The translations under genes were made by a program, and so were the position numbers. From Bacillota bacterium (lineage in GTDB: Bacteria; Bacillota; Clostridia; Lachnospirales; Anaerotignaceae): a stretch of 64,000 bases of DNA. The stretch covers positions 1 to 64,000 of the forward strand of contig JAETUG010000005.1 of assembly GCA_021768705.1 (NCBI GenBank). The letters are read 5' to 3'. The notes beneath the pieces were generated by a model that was not told the origin of the DNA, did not search any database, and saw only the letters and a list, made by a program, of their open reading frames with translations. Shown piece after piece: positions 51,970 to 61,030 of the stretch (position 1 is its first letter; every line of letters begins with the position of its first letter).

Positions 51970-52218
51970 TTATTTTCTTTCAATATCCACTTTACCGGCA
52001 CGGATCACGCCAAACTGGGTATATACTTCCGCATTGCCCCGAATCTTCATGGCAGAGGTATTTTCTGTAAACTGAGCGATCAATACTTCGCCCCGATCCA
52101 GCTTTTCCGTATGGTGGATCTTTGTCACCTCGCCCCGGGTCACACCGATGATGTTGACTCCCTTTTCCAAGGCTTTCACGCAGATATAGGAAGTATCTGT
52201 CCCTATTTTTTCAGCCAT
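51970..52218 (-). CDS. mtrB: Tryptophan RNA-binding attenuation protein (TRAP)
   Basis: An 82-residue TRAP homologue, which forms an 11-mer ring and binds (G/U)AG repeats when loaded with tryptophan. The core matches Bacillus TRAP: GVNIIGVTRG, HHTEKLDRGEVLIAQFTENTSAMKIRG. RNA-contact residues corresponding to K37, K56 and R58 are K39, K58 and R60. Tryptophan-contact residues Thr27, Gln49, Thr51 and Thr54 are kept. The start at 52218 follows GGAGGAGG. It sits 23 nt after dnaE and 86 nt before pfkA. No anti-TRAP gene or trp gene is in the window. Confidence 0.94.
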   Translation of the reverse strand: MAEKIGTDTSYICVKALEKGVNIIGVTRGEVTKIHHTEKLDRGEVLIAQFTENTSAMKIRGNAEVYTQFGVIRAGKVDIERK

Positions 52219-52241
52219 ACAAATTCCTCCTCCATACGAAT

Positions 52242-55200
52242 TCAATATTTCAACGCAACGTTTTTTTCGCCAAGGAGCAGCCGCAGCTCTTCGCAGAGCT
52301 CCTCTTCCCCTGTGACCCAATTGATGCGGTCTGCCTTCATTTTCTGTTTTGTTTTTTCATCATAGATATATACGGGAACATTCCCATGATAGTTTCTCAA
52401 AATAGCTGTGATCTGCCCAAAGGGCACTTCCTGCCCTGCTGCCAGCTTCAGCCAGACAGATTTGGGCGGTTCTTTTTCTCCCAGTATCAAAGGCTTCACT
52501 TCCTGGGCAATGACCTTTCCTTCCCCATCAGCAGAAACATTGGCTCTGCCTTTGATGAGAAGGACTTCATCCTCCTTCAGAGAAGCAGCGCATTTTTCAT
52601 AAACCTTCGGGAAAATGATGATCTCTATGCTCCCCTGGAAATCTTCCAGCGTCACGAAAGCCATTTTATCGTTGTTTCTAGTATATTTCACAGAAATGCC
52701 TGCCACCATACCACCAACGATGACCTTTGTTTCTTCTTCCACCTGCAGGCGGTCTTCGCCTTCTTCTGCCGGCAAAAAATCCAGACTGCTGTGGCTGATC
52801 TTTTTTCTCAGCTGCTCCTCATATTCCGCCAGCGGATGCCCGCTGACATAAATGCCCAGCACTTCTTTTTCCATAGCCAATTTTTCCCGTAATGGATATT
52901 CCCGGATGGGCGGCAGTTCATCCTGCTGTTGGAAGGATTCATCTCCTCCATCCATGTCGAACAGGTTCAGCTGTCCTTCGATATTATTTTTTCTGGCCTG
53001 ACCAATGCCATCCAGAATACTTTTATAAATCACCATATATTGGCTGCGGAAGCCGCCCAAACTATCCATGGCGCCGCCTTTGATGAGGCTTTCGATGCCC
53101 CGCTTATTCCATTCGCCGCTTTCCATGCGGTTGCAGAAATCCGTCATAGAAGTGAAGGGACCATTTTTTTCCCGTTCCGTTACCAACGCATCCACAGCAC
53201 CTTTGCCGACATTTTTGATGGCCGCCAAAGCGAAACGGATTTTGCCGTCGGATACGGAAAACTGTCTGTAGCCCTCGTTGATATCGGGAGGCAAAAGCTG
53301 GATACCCATTTTTTTACATTCTTCCACATAACCGGAGACCTTCGCCGCATTATCCATGACACTGGTCATCAACGCTGCCATAAATTCCACGGGATAATGG
53401 GCTTTCAGCCATGCTGTTTGATAACCTACCACTGCATAGCAGGCGGCGTGGCTCTTATTAAAAGCGTATTTGGCGAAGTCTGTCATTTCGTCGAAAATTT
53501 TCTCCGCCGCTTCCGCAGGGATGCCGTTTTTCACACAGCCGGGTACATCCTTGCCGTCACCGTATACGAAATTCTTTCGTTCCTCCGCCATAACGGAAGC
53601 CTTTTTCTTACTCATGGCACGGCGCACCAGGTCGCTTCGGCCCAGGCTATAGCCTGCCAAGTCCCGCACGATCTGCATGACCTGTTCCTGATAAACGATG
53701 CAGCCATAGGTATTTTCCAGAATCGGCTCCAGCTTCGGATGGGTATACTGCACATTGCCGCCGGCATTTTTCCCCTTGATGTATTTGGGGATAAAATCCA
53801 TGGGGCCCGGGCGATACAAGGCGATACCGGCGATCATATCTTCCAGGCAACGGGGCTGCAATTCCTTCATAAACTGCTTCATGCCGCCGCTTTCCAGCTG
53901 GAACACGCCCTCCGTTTTCCCCTGACAGATCATGTCATATACCACAGGGTCATTTTCCGGCAGGTGATCCATATCCAGCTTCACACCATGGATACGCTCG
54001 ATCTCCTGCACGGCACTTTGGATGACCGTCAGGGTACGCAGACCCAAAAAGTCCATTTTCAGCAGCCCCAGTTCTTCCAACAGGGTCATGGTATATTGGG
54101 TGTTGACCTGCCCGTCGTTGGCACTGAGGGGCACATATTCCATAACAGGCTCCCGACAGATGACTACCCCTGCCGCATGGGTAGAGGAATGACGGGGCAG
54201 TCCTTCCAAACGCAAAGAGGTGTCAATGAGCCGCTTCGTATCTTCTTCCTCTTCATAAGCCTTTCTCAAGTCTGGGTTCATCTTCAGGGCTTTTTCAATG
54301 GTAATCCCCAATTCTGTGGGGATCATCTTGGAGATACGATCCACATCCGCATAGGGCATTGCCAACGCACGCCCAACGTCCTTGATAGCCGCCCTTGCCG
54401 CCAGCGTACCAAAGGTGATGATCTGGGCAACATTATCCTCCCCATATTTCCGAATGACATAATCAATAACCTCCTGCCGCCGTTCATAGCAGAAGTCGAT
54501 ATCGATATCGGGCATACTCACTCGTTCCGGATTCAAAAACCGCTCGAAGATCAGGTCATATTTCAAAGGATCGATGGTAGTGATGGAAAGGCAGTAGGAA
54601 ACCATACTGCCTGCCGCAGAACCACGCCCCGGCCCAACGATGATGCCGTTGTCTTTGGCATATTTGATAAAATCCCAAACGATAAGGAAATAATCCACAT
54701 ACCCCATATTTTCAATGGTGGAAAGCTCGTATTCCAAGCGTTCCTTCCATTCTTCCTTGGGCTCGGGATATTTTTCCGCAAAGCCTTGATAACAAAGCTC
54801 TCTTAAATATTCCTTTGCTGTTTTCCCGTCCGGCACATCGAAACGGGGCAGCTTCAATTCATGGAAGGTAAAGGTCACATTGCAGCGTTCCGCAATTTTT
54901 GCCGTATTTTCGCAGGCTTCGGGGGCAAAGGAAAACAGATCATACATTTCCTCCGGGCTTTTTACATAAAACTGCCCGCCCTCATAGCGCATCCTGTCCT
55001 CATCCAGCACTGTTTTCCCCGTCTGGATGCACAGCAGGATATCATGGGGCTCTGCGTCCTCCTTATAGATATAATGGCTGTCATTGGTGGCGATCAAGGG
55101 GATACCCGTTTCTTTGCTCATGCGCACCAACGCTTCATTGACGATCTTCTGCTCCCGCATCCCGTGATCCTGCAATTCCAAAAAGTAATTGCCCTCACCG

Positions 55201-55721
55201 AAAATTTCCAAATGCTCCAAGGCCGCTTCCTTGGCCTTTTCATAGGAAACATTCAAAATATTTCTGGGGACTTCCCCTGCAAGGCAGGCACTGGAAGCGA
55301 TAAGCCCCTTGCTATATTTCCGCAAAAGCTCCTTATCCACACGGGGCTTATAATAAAATCCCTCCGTAAAGCCATAAGAAACCAACTTGATCAAGTTATG
55401 ATAGCCTTCGTTATTTTCCGCCAAAAGCACCAGATGATAATAGCCGCCGCCCTTGCCTTCTTTTTTGAACCGAGAACCTTCCGCCACATAAACCTCACAA
55501 CCGATAATAGGCTTAATGCCTGCCTCCAAGGCTGCTTTGTAAAACTCCACCGCGCCATACATGGCACCATGGTCTGTGATGGCGATGCTGTTCATCCCCA
55601 GCTCCTTCACCCGCTGCACCAGTTCCTTGATCTTGGCAGAACCATCCAGCAGGCTATATTCTGTATGGACATGAAGGTGCGTAAAGGGTCTGATTTCCAT
55701 ATTCATTTCATCCTGTTCCAT
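52242..55721 (-). CDS. dnaE: DNA polymerase III subunit alpha
   Basis: Replicative polymerase subunit of 1159 residues. The N-terminal PHP domain starts at FTHLHVHTEYSLLDGSAKI. The catalytic palm has the aspartate pair in MPDIDIDFCYERRQ, and GRGSAAGSMVSY lies just before it. It ends with a fingers region, a helix-hairpin-helix part and a C-terminal OB fold (IVGGMVAGISVKYTRNNDKMAFVTLED). The start at 55721 follows AGGAGG; an upstream in-frame extension lacks family support. First gene of the dnaE-mtrB-pfkA-pyk operon. As this is DnaE, a PolC gene is expected elsewhere. Confidence 0.96.
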   Translation of the reverse strand: MEQDEMNMEIRPFTHLHVHTEYSLLDGSAKIKELVQRVKELGMNSIAITDHGAMYGAVEFYKAALEAGIKPIIGCEVYVAEGSRFKKEGKGGGYYHLVLLAENNEGYHNLIKLVSYGFTEGFYYKPRVDKELLRKYSKGLIASSACLAGEVPRNILNVSYEKAKEAALEHLEIFGEGNYFLELQDHGMREQKIVNEALVRMSKETGIPLIATNDSHYIYKEDAEPHDILLCIQTGKTVLDEDRMRYEGGQFYVKSPEEMYDLFSFAPEACENTAKIAERCNVTFTFHELKLPRFDVPDGKTAKEYLRELCYQGFAEKYPEPKEEWKERLEYELSTIENMGYVDYFLIVWDFIKYAKDNGIIVGPGRGSAAGSMVSYCLSITTIDPLKYDLIFERFLNPERVSMPDIDIDFCYERRQEVIDYVIRKYGEDNVAQIITFGTLAARAAIKDVGRALAMPYADVDRISKMIPTELGITIEKALKMNPDLRKAYEEEEDTKRLIDTSLRLEGLPRHSSTHAAGVVICREPVMEYVPLSANDGQVNTQYTMTLLEELGLLKMDFLGLRTLTVIQSAVQEIERIHGVKLDMDHLPENDPVVYDMICQGKTEGVFQLESGGMKQFMKELQPRCLEDMIAGIALYRPGPMDFIPKYIKGKNAGGNVQYTHPKLEPILENTYGCIVYQEQVMQIVRDLAGYSLGRSDLVRRAMSKKKASVMAEERKNFVYGDGKDVPGCVKNGIPAEAAEKIFDEMTDFAKYAFNKSHAACYAVVGYQTAWLKAHYPVEFMAALMTSVMDNAAKVSGYVEECKKMGIQLLPPDINEGYRQFSVSDGKIRFALAAIKNVGKGAVDALVTEREKNGPFTSMTDFCNRMESGEWNKRGIESLIKGGAMDSLGGFRSQYMVIYKSILDGIGQARKNNIEGQLNLFDMDGGDESFQQQDELPPIREYPLREKLAMEKEVLGIYVSGHPLAEYEEQLRKKISHSSLDFLPAEEGEDRLQVEEETKVIVGGMVAGISVKYTRNNDKMAFVTLEDFQGSIEIIIFPKVYEKCAASLKEDEVLLIKGRANVSADGEGKVIAQEVKPLILGEKEPPKSVWLKLAAGQEVPFGQITAILRNYHGNVPVYIYDEKTKQKMKADRINWVTGEEELCEELRLLLGEKNVALKY

Positions 55722-55772
55722 ATTGCGCACCTCCTGCCATATCCTAAAAATTTCGATTCTACACCACGATTT

Positions 55773-55800
55773 AGTATACCATATTTTCCTTTTCAGCAAA
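55773..55800 (-). promoter_or_regulatory. Promoter of dnaE
   Basis: On the minus strand TTTGCT (55800-55795), 16-nt spacer, TATACT (55778-55773). Confidence 0.65.
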
Positions 55801-55845
55801 ATAACATCCTGCCAAATTCAAGGAAGTAAAACAGAAAATCAACAT

Positions 55846-55897
55846 GAAAAAATCTGCAAATTTTCAGCAAAACGCATAAAAATTGCAGATTTTTTGT
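55846..55897 (-). terminator. Terminator of the efflux operon
   Basis: On the minus strand AAATCTGCAATTTT pairs with AAAATTTGCAGATT (about 55851-55893), followed by TTTT. The stem is AT-rich but long. Confidence 0.75.
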
Positions 55898-55935
55898 CCC
55901 ATCAGGCATATTTTGCCCCATTTATAGTTTTATTT

Positions 55936-57141
55936 TTATTCGTATCGAAGGGCTTCCACAGGGTCTTTCCGTGCGGCCTTTCTGGCAGGATAAAGCCCAA
56001 AGCCAAGTCCAACCACAGCGGAAAAAGCCACCGCCAGCCCAACCACTGAGGGCTTCACCACTGCCCCTACGCCAAAGGCCATACCGGCTATGGATACCAC
56101 AGAAAAGCCCAATGCGGTGCCAATGATGCCGCCTGCCGCAGAAATCGCCGCCGCTTCAATCAAAAATTGAATCAGGATATCCTTCGTCTGGGCACCCAAC
56201 GCTTTTCGAATCCCGATCTCTCTGGTTCGCTCCGTTACGGAAACCAGCATGATGTTCATAATACCGATACCCCCTACCAAAAGGGAAATGGCGGCGATTG
56301 CGCCTACTACCAAAGAGAGAGAGCCGAGCATACTGTCGATCGCATTCATTTCTTCCATGGCTGAGCTGCCCATAATATTATTGATATCACAGTTCTTCAT
56401 TCTTGCTACCAGAGCCTTCACCCGATCCATGGTCTGCGCCATATCTGCTTCCGTATTCACACAGAAATACAGATCCCAACTGCTGCTGTCCTCGTCCCGT
56501 AAAACGCTTTCCGGCACATACGCTGTCCGCATCCCGCCGCCGCCCAAAAGCTTCATCAGGGCAGAATCCGTGTTTTCATAAACACCGATCACCATCAGTT
56601 CCTCTGTCTCCTTTTCGATGGTCACTTTCACGATTCGCCCGACTACGTTTTCGGTACCGAAGATTTCTAATGCTGTATCCTTATCCAACACAACATATTT
56701 CTTCTTTTCCCGAATATCTCTGTCATTCAGCATTCGTCCGTAAATGATTGTCGGGTCCTTTACCGCCGTAGGGTTTTCCGCCAATCCACTCAGAATCAGC
56801 TTCTCTTTCTTCCGTCCGGCTATCATTTCTGTCTGTTCCGATGATTGAAAGCCCACATAGGTCAGATCATCCCCCAACGCTTCCTTCACTCTGTCTGCTT
56901 CTTCTCTGGTAAACAGTTCATTTTCTGTATAGTAGCCGTCCTCTGTAATGATATAGAGATAGGCCAGTCCTGTCCCTACATTCTCATATTCCTGGGCAAA
57001 CATACTCCGCATGGTATCCCCCAGAGAAACGATAGCGATAACAGAGCTGATGCCGATGATCATACCCAGCATCGTCAGGAAGGAACGCATTTTATTGGCA
57101 CGAATAGAGCCCAGTGCCAGCTTGATGTTTTCAAATATCAT
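55936..57141 (-). CDS. MacB-like ABC transporter permease
   Basis: A 401-residue FtsX/MacB-type permease. One N-terminal membrane helix (about 20-40) precedes an extracellular domain of about 220 residues, then three C-terminal helices with LLVGGIGIMNIMLVSVTERTREIGIRKALGA, the family hallmark. PVEALRYE is the usual end. Together with the adapter and ATPase upstream it forms a tripartite-type efflux system in the single membrane of a Gram-positive. The substrate is probably a peptide or drug, unknown. Overlaps the ATPase gene by 4 nt. Confidence 0.94.
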   Translation of the reverse strand: MIFENIKLALGSIRANKMRSFLTMLGMIIGISSVIAIVSLGDTMRSMFAQEYENVGTGLAYLYIITEDGYYTENELFTREEADRVKEALGDDLTYVGFQSSEQTEMIAGRKKEKLILSGLAENPTAVKDPTIIYGRMLNDRDIREKKKYVVLDKDTALEIFGTENVVGRIVKVTIEKETEELMVIGVYENTDSALMKLLGGGGMRTAYVPESVLRDEDSSSWDLYFCVNTEADMAQTMDRVKALVARMKNCDINNIMGSSAMEEMNAIDSMLGSLSLVVGAIAAISLLVGGIGIMNIMLVSVTERTREIGIRKALGAQTKDILIQFLIEAAAISAAGGIIGTALGFSVVSIAGMAFGVGAVVKPSVVGLAVAFSAVVGLGFGLYPARKAARKDPVEALRYE

Positions 57142-57833
57142 CCTTCCTTCACCACCTTCGTATCGCTGATGATCTGTCCATCCTGAAAACGGACGATTCG
57201 TTTCGTATATTGGGCAATGTCCTCCTCATGGGTAACCACAATGACCGTTGCCCCTTCTTCGTTCAGCTTTGTGAAAAATTCCATAATCTCATGGGATGCC
57301 CTTGTGTCCAGATTCCCGGTCGGCTCATCCGCCAGCAGGATTGCAGGGTCATTTGCCAAGGCACGGGCAATGGCTACCCTCTGCTTTTGCCCACCGGAAA
57401 GCTCGTTGGGCATGTGGTGGATACGTTCCCCCAGGCCTACCTTCGTCAGCAGAGCCTCCGCCTTTTGTTTCCGCTTCTCGCCCTTCATGCCTGCGTAAAT
57501 CATGGGAATCTCCACATTTTTCAATGCAGAGGTACGGGGGATCAGCTGGAATGCCTGAAAAACGAAGCCGATCTTTTTATTGCGGATGCGGGAAAGCTCA
57601 TTTTCCCCCTGGTCCTCAATGCTGATGCCATCCAAAAGATAGGTCCCTTCAAACTGCCGGTCCATACATCCTAAAATATTCATCAGCGTAGATTTACCGG
57701 AACCGGATTGTCCCATGATGGCGACATATTCTCCCTCCGTGATGGTCAGGTTCACATCCCTGAGGGCGTGTACCTGCACCGCCCCCGTGTCGTAGGTTTT
57801 ATGTAAATGTTCGATCTTGATGATCTCCTTCAT
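57138..57833 (-). CDS. ABC transporter ATP-binding protein (LolD/MacB type)
   Basis: A 231-residue ATPase with Walker A GQSGSGKST, the Q-loop in FVFQAFQLIPRTSALKNV, signature LSGGQKQRVAIARAL, Walker B ILLADEPTGNLD and the switch His in VVTHEED. This set is typical of the MacB/LolD/YknY group. It sits between adapter and permease genes, 13 nt after the former and overlapping the latter as ATGA, so the three are made together. Confidence 0.96.
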   Translation of the reverse strand: MKEIIKIEHLHKTYDTGAVQVHALRDVNLTITEGEYVAIMGQSGSGKSTLMNILGCMDRQFEGTYLLDGISIEDQGENELSRIRNKKIGFVFQAFQLIPRTSALKNVEIPMIYAGMKGEKRKQKAEALLTKVGLGERIHHMPNELSGGQKQRVAIARALANDPAILLADEPTGNLDTRASHEIMEFFTKLNEEGATVIVVTHEEDIAQYTKRIVRFQDGQIISDTKVVKEG

Positions 57834-57846
57834 ATCCCATCACCCC

Positions 57847-59028
57847 TTACTGCGGTACGACTGCCATACCTTCAGTCAAGGCAAGGCTGGGATTCATTAC
57901 AATGGTCTGTCCTTCCTTCAGTTCGCCGCCTTTGATCTCCACATACAGGTCTGTTTCCAGTCCCAGTTCCACAGGCACGATATGAATGGTGTTGTCCGCA
58001 TTGACTACATAAACCACTGTACTGCCGTCCTCCAGTTCGCCTACGGCTTCATAGGGCACCGTCAATGCCTGTTCCGCTTTGGCAATGTGAATGGTGGCTT
58101 TGGCAGTAATGCCGGCAATCAGCTTTTCATTTTTCTCCGTCACGGAAACATACACAGGAATGACTCTTTCCGATGTGGTACCGTCCTTCAATTCCCCTGT
58201 AGGAGAAATGCGGATAACTTCCCCCTGCACGCTTTCGCCGTTCAAAATATCCGCCGTAATATCTACCTTTTGCCCCACGACGATCTTGGCAATATCATTT
58301 TCGCTGACCATGACCTTCATTTGCAGATTATCCACGTTTTCGATGACGAACATGGGCTTATCATCCTCTGTTTCATCGGCAAACCGCCCTACCTTTGTAT
58401 TCACACGGGTCACTGTCCCATCGATCATACTGCGGATCTGACAATCGCCCATGGTGCTGGCTTGTATACTGATCTCCTGATTGGTATTGGCTAGGGTCTG
58501 CTTTTCTACGGCAGAAAGCACAGCCTTACCGTTTTCCGCAGGGATGGCATCCAGCTTTTCTTTTGCATCATCCAGTTCCGCTTGACTGGCCGCCCCGATA
58601 TCAAACAGCATTTTGGTATCATCATAAGCCTTTTTTGCGTTATCATATTCTACCTGTCTGTCCCGCAGGGTTTCTGCCTGCTGCTTCTGCAATAGGGTCA
58701 GGCTGCCTTTTTTCAGGGACATCTCCTGGGAAAGGTCTGTGCTGTCCAGCACCGCCAGCAGCTGACCTTTCTTCACTCGGTCGCCTTCCTTTACCAAAAG
58801 CTCCTTCACCTCATAATGAAGACGGGAAACTACCTCTGTGCTTTCCGTTCCTTCCAGCACTGCCTTCAGTTTTAATGTCTCCTCCAAATCCTGTTTTTCC
58901 GCCAAAGCAGTACTGACCATTTCCCCTGCAGGCTGGTTATCCCCTCCCAAAGCCAACTTGAGCCCTGCCACAACGACCGCTGCCGCCGCCACAGCAATCA
59001 CGATCTTTTTCTTTTTTGTCAACTTCAT
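57847..59028 (-). CDS. HlyD-family efflux adapter protein
   Basis: A 393-residue protein with a cytosolic basic start, one membrane anchor (about residues 8-28), a short lipoyl/barrel-sandwich half (VVSRLHYEVKELLVKEGDRVKKGQLLAVLDS), a coiled-coil hairpin (about 100-175), the second lipoyl half and beta barrels (TVTRVNTKVGRFADE, VTEKNEKLIAGITAKATIHIAK). First gene of the efflux operon. A perfect -10 (TATAAT, 59069-59064) lies upstream, but a good -35 was not found, so an activator may be needed. Confidence 0.94.
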   Translation of the reverse strand: MKLTKKKKIVIAVAAAAVVVAGLKLALGGDNQPAGEMVSTALAEKQDLEETLKLKAVLEGTESTEVVSRLHYEVKELLVKEGDRVKKGQLLAVLDSTDLSQEMSLKKGSLTLLQKQQAETLRDRQVEYDNAKKAYDDTKMLFDIGAASQAELDDAKEKLDAIPAENGKAVLSAVEKQTLANTNQEISIQASTMGDCQIRSMIDGTVTRVNTKVGRFADETEDDKPMFVIENVDNLQMKVMVSENDIAKIVVGQKVDITADILNGESVQGEVIRISPTGELKDGTTSERVIPVYVSVTEKNEKLIAGITAKATIHIAKAEQALTVPYEAVGELEDGSTVVYVVNADNTIHIVPVELGLETDLYVEIKGGELKEGQTIVMNPSLALTEGMAVVPQ

Positions 59029-59179
59029 AGGTTGATACCTCCTCTTCTATTTTCCATAGGGCTATTATACGGATAAAATTGGAAGAACAGCGATAACCTT
59101 TCTTAATATTATTTTAATTTTTTTCAATATTTTTTGTTCTCGGTTGTATGAACCTGCAAACAAAATCCTCAAAAAATGA

Positions 59180-59207
59180 TTGACAAAATTTTTTTGGATG
59201 TTATAAT
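59180..59207 (+). promoter_or_regulatory. Promoter of the metY T-box transcript
   Basis: Perfect TTGACA (59180-59185), 16-nt spacer, perfect TATAAT (59202-59207). Predicted start near 59214, just before the GTGGAAG/CTTCCAC hairpin. Confidence 0.9.
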
Positions 59208-59394
59208 AATCCCCAATACGGTGGAAGCAGAGGATTCTTCCACTCCTATAAATAAATATGGAAAGGCTATGACGAAGAGGGCTGAGTGCCTGCGTTTTCA
59301 GAGAGTCGGTGGTCGCTGCGAACCGATAACAAATGTACTCAACAGCCTATGGCTTCTGAGCCGGAGGTTCGAAAGTGTGAAACTAGAGCCAAGC

Positions 59395-59455
59395 GGATGT
59401 ATACAAGTGGATATATCGGATGCTTGCATACGAATATACCCACTTGCATACATCC
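59395..59455. repeat. Long imperfect palindrome inside the metY T-box
   Basis: GGATGTATACAAGTGG...TATATCG pairs with CGAATATACCCACTTG...ACATCC: arms of about 25 nt with only a few mismatches around a 12-nt centre. It is enclosed by the AGAGCCAAG/CTTGGCTCT helix. Confidence 0.85.
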
Positions 59456-59471
59456 ATTTGGCGAAAGCCAT

Positions 59472-59502
59472 CATTTGAAAAACACGAAGTGTTTTTCAAA
59501 TG
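59472..59502. repeat. Perfect 14-bp hairpin inside the metY T-box
   Basis: CATTTGAAAAACAC and GTGTTTTTCAAATG are exact complements around GAA. It lies beside the larger palindrome in the same enclosed segment. Confidence 0.9.
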
Positions 59503-59714
59503 TCTTGGCTCTTAAAAATAGTTTCCCACCGGTAGGCTCCTCCCGTGATTGCTGCGTAAAGGCATAGGGCTTGCTGGAGCCCGAAGAGGTGGCATATTTC
59601 AGATATGCAATTTGAGTGGTACCGCGGTTATGATTAGCCGTCTCAAAGGATTTCTTTGAGGCGGCTTTCTTTATTTTCATTTTAAAAATAATATGATCCA
59701 AGGAGGAATTTAAC

Positions 59715-61004
59715 ATGAGTGATTATCGTATCGAAACAAAATGCGTACAGGGCGGCTATACTCCCGGCAACGGCGAACCCAGACAGATCCCCATCATCCA
59801 GAGCACAACATTCAAATACAGCACCAGTGAAGATATGGGCAAACTGTTCGATCTGGAAGCAGATGGCTATTTCTACTCCAGACTGCAGAACCCCACCTGC
59901 GACCATGTAGCCGCAAAGATCTGCGCATTGGAAGGCGGCACTGCCGCTATGCTGACTTCTTCCGGCCAGGCGGCAAATTTCTATGCCGTATTCAATATCG
60001 TGAATTGCGGTGACCACGTGGTTTCCTCTTCCACCATCTACGGCGGTACATACAACCTGTTTGCCGTAACCATGAAGAAAATGGGGATCGATTTCACCTT
60101 CGTTGCTCCCGACTGCTCCGATGAAGAACTGGCAGCGGCTTTCAAGCCCAATACAAAGGCAGTATTCGGCGAAAGCATCGCCAACCCTTCCCTGACTGTG
60201 TTGGATATCGAACGTTTCGCCAAAGCAGCCCACGAACATGGCGTTCCCCTTATCGTGGATAACACCTTCGCAACACCCATCAACTGCCGTCCCTTCCAAT
60301 GGGGCGCAGATATCGTGACCCACTCCACCACAAAATATATGGATGGTCACGGTGCTGCTGTTGGCGGCTGTATCGTAGACAGCGGCAACTTCGACTGGAT
60401 GGCGCATGCGGATAAATTCCCCGGTCTGTGTACCCCCGACGATAGCTACCACGGCATCACATACGCAGAAAAATTCGGCAAAGAAGGCGCATTCATCACA
60501 AAAGCAACGGCACAGCTGATGCGTGATTTTGGTTCCACTCCTTCTCCCCAGTCCGCATTTCTGCTGAATCTTGGTCTGGAAAGCCTGCATGTCCGTGTCC
60601 CCCGTCACTGCGAAAACGGTCTGGCTGTAGCAAAATACCTGAAAGCCCACGATCAGATTGCATGGGTGACATACCCCGGTCTGGAAGGGGACAAATATTA
60701 TGAAGTGGCGCAGAAATATATGCCCAACGGCACCTGCGGCGTTGTCAGCTTCGGCGTAAAGGGCGGCAGAAAGGCTGCGGAAGCCTTCATGGGCCACCTG
60801 AAAACAGCAGCCATTGAAACCCACGTTGCCGATGCCCGCACCTGCTGTCTGCATCCTGCAAGCTCTACCCACAGACAGATGAACGACGCAGAATTGGCCG
60901 CTGCCGGCGTTCCCGGCGATATGGTTCGTCTCTCCTGCGGTCTGGAAAGCGCAGAGGATCTGATCGAGGATATCGCACAGGCTTTGGAAGCCATCAAAGA
61001 ATAA
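59715..61004 (+). CDS. metY: O-acetylhomoserine sulfhydrylase
   Basis: PLP enzyme that makes homocysteine from O-acetylhomoserine and sulfide. The 429-residue length and QSTTFKYSTSEDMGKLFDLE start fit the MetY branch, longer than the cystathionine synthases. The PLP lysine is in THSTTKYMDGHG, and YSRLQNPTCD and SSGQAA are standard. AAGGAGG precedes the ATG. With MetA downstream it forms a two-gene direct-sulfhydrylation route, under control of the Met T-box. Confidence 0.96.
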   Translation: MSDYRIETKCVQGGYTPGNGEPRQIPIIQSTTFKYSTSEDMGKLFDLEADGYFYSRLQNPTCDHVAAKICALEGGTAAMLTSSGQAANFYAVFNIVNCGDHVVSSSTIYGGTYNLFAVTMKKMGIDFTFVAPDCSDEELAAAFKPNTKAVFGESIANPSLTVLDIERFAKAAHEHGVPLIVDNTFATPINCRPFQWGADIVTHSTTKYMDGHGAAVGGCIVDSGNFDWMAHADKFPGLCTPDDSYHGITYAEKFGKEGAFITKATAQLMRDFGSTPSPQSAFLLNLGLESLHVRVPRHCENGLAVAKYLKAHDQIAWVTYPGLEGDKYYEVAQKYMPNGTCGVVSFGVKGGRKAAEAFMGHLKTAAIETHVADARTCCLHPASSTHRQMNDAELAAAGVPGDMVRLSCGLESAEDLIEDIAQALEAIKE

Positions 61005-61030
61005 ACATGTTACGAAAGTGGTGAAAGAAA

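Larger units (their letters stand above)
59214..59670 (+). ncRNA. T-box riboswitch (methionine) upstream of metY-metA
   Basis: The T-box core GAGTGGTACCGCGG is at 59614-59627. The terminator GCCGTCTCAAAG/CTTTGAGGCGGC (59637-59665) is followed by TTTCTTT. The likely specifier is ATG (59333-59335), reading tRNA-Met, in line with the downstream Met genes and in the same context as the ATC specifier of the ileS leader. A 7-bp hairpin (59221-59243) precedes stem I. Between stem I and the antiterminator, an AGAGCCAAG/CTTGGCTCT helix (59385-59512) encloses two large palindromes, described separately. Length of about 455 nt is long for a T-box. Confidence 0.93.

Noticed and set aside
52929..54806. 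Open frame of 625 codons on the plus strand across dnaE
   Set aside because: Antisense to a full-length DnaE with intact motifs; His/Phe/Gln-rich composition with no domain or ribosome site.
59029..59179. SAM riboswitch upstream of metY
   Set aside because: No SAM-I core was seen; the T-box core, specifier ATG and terminator explain the leader.
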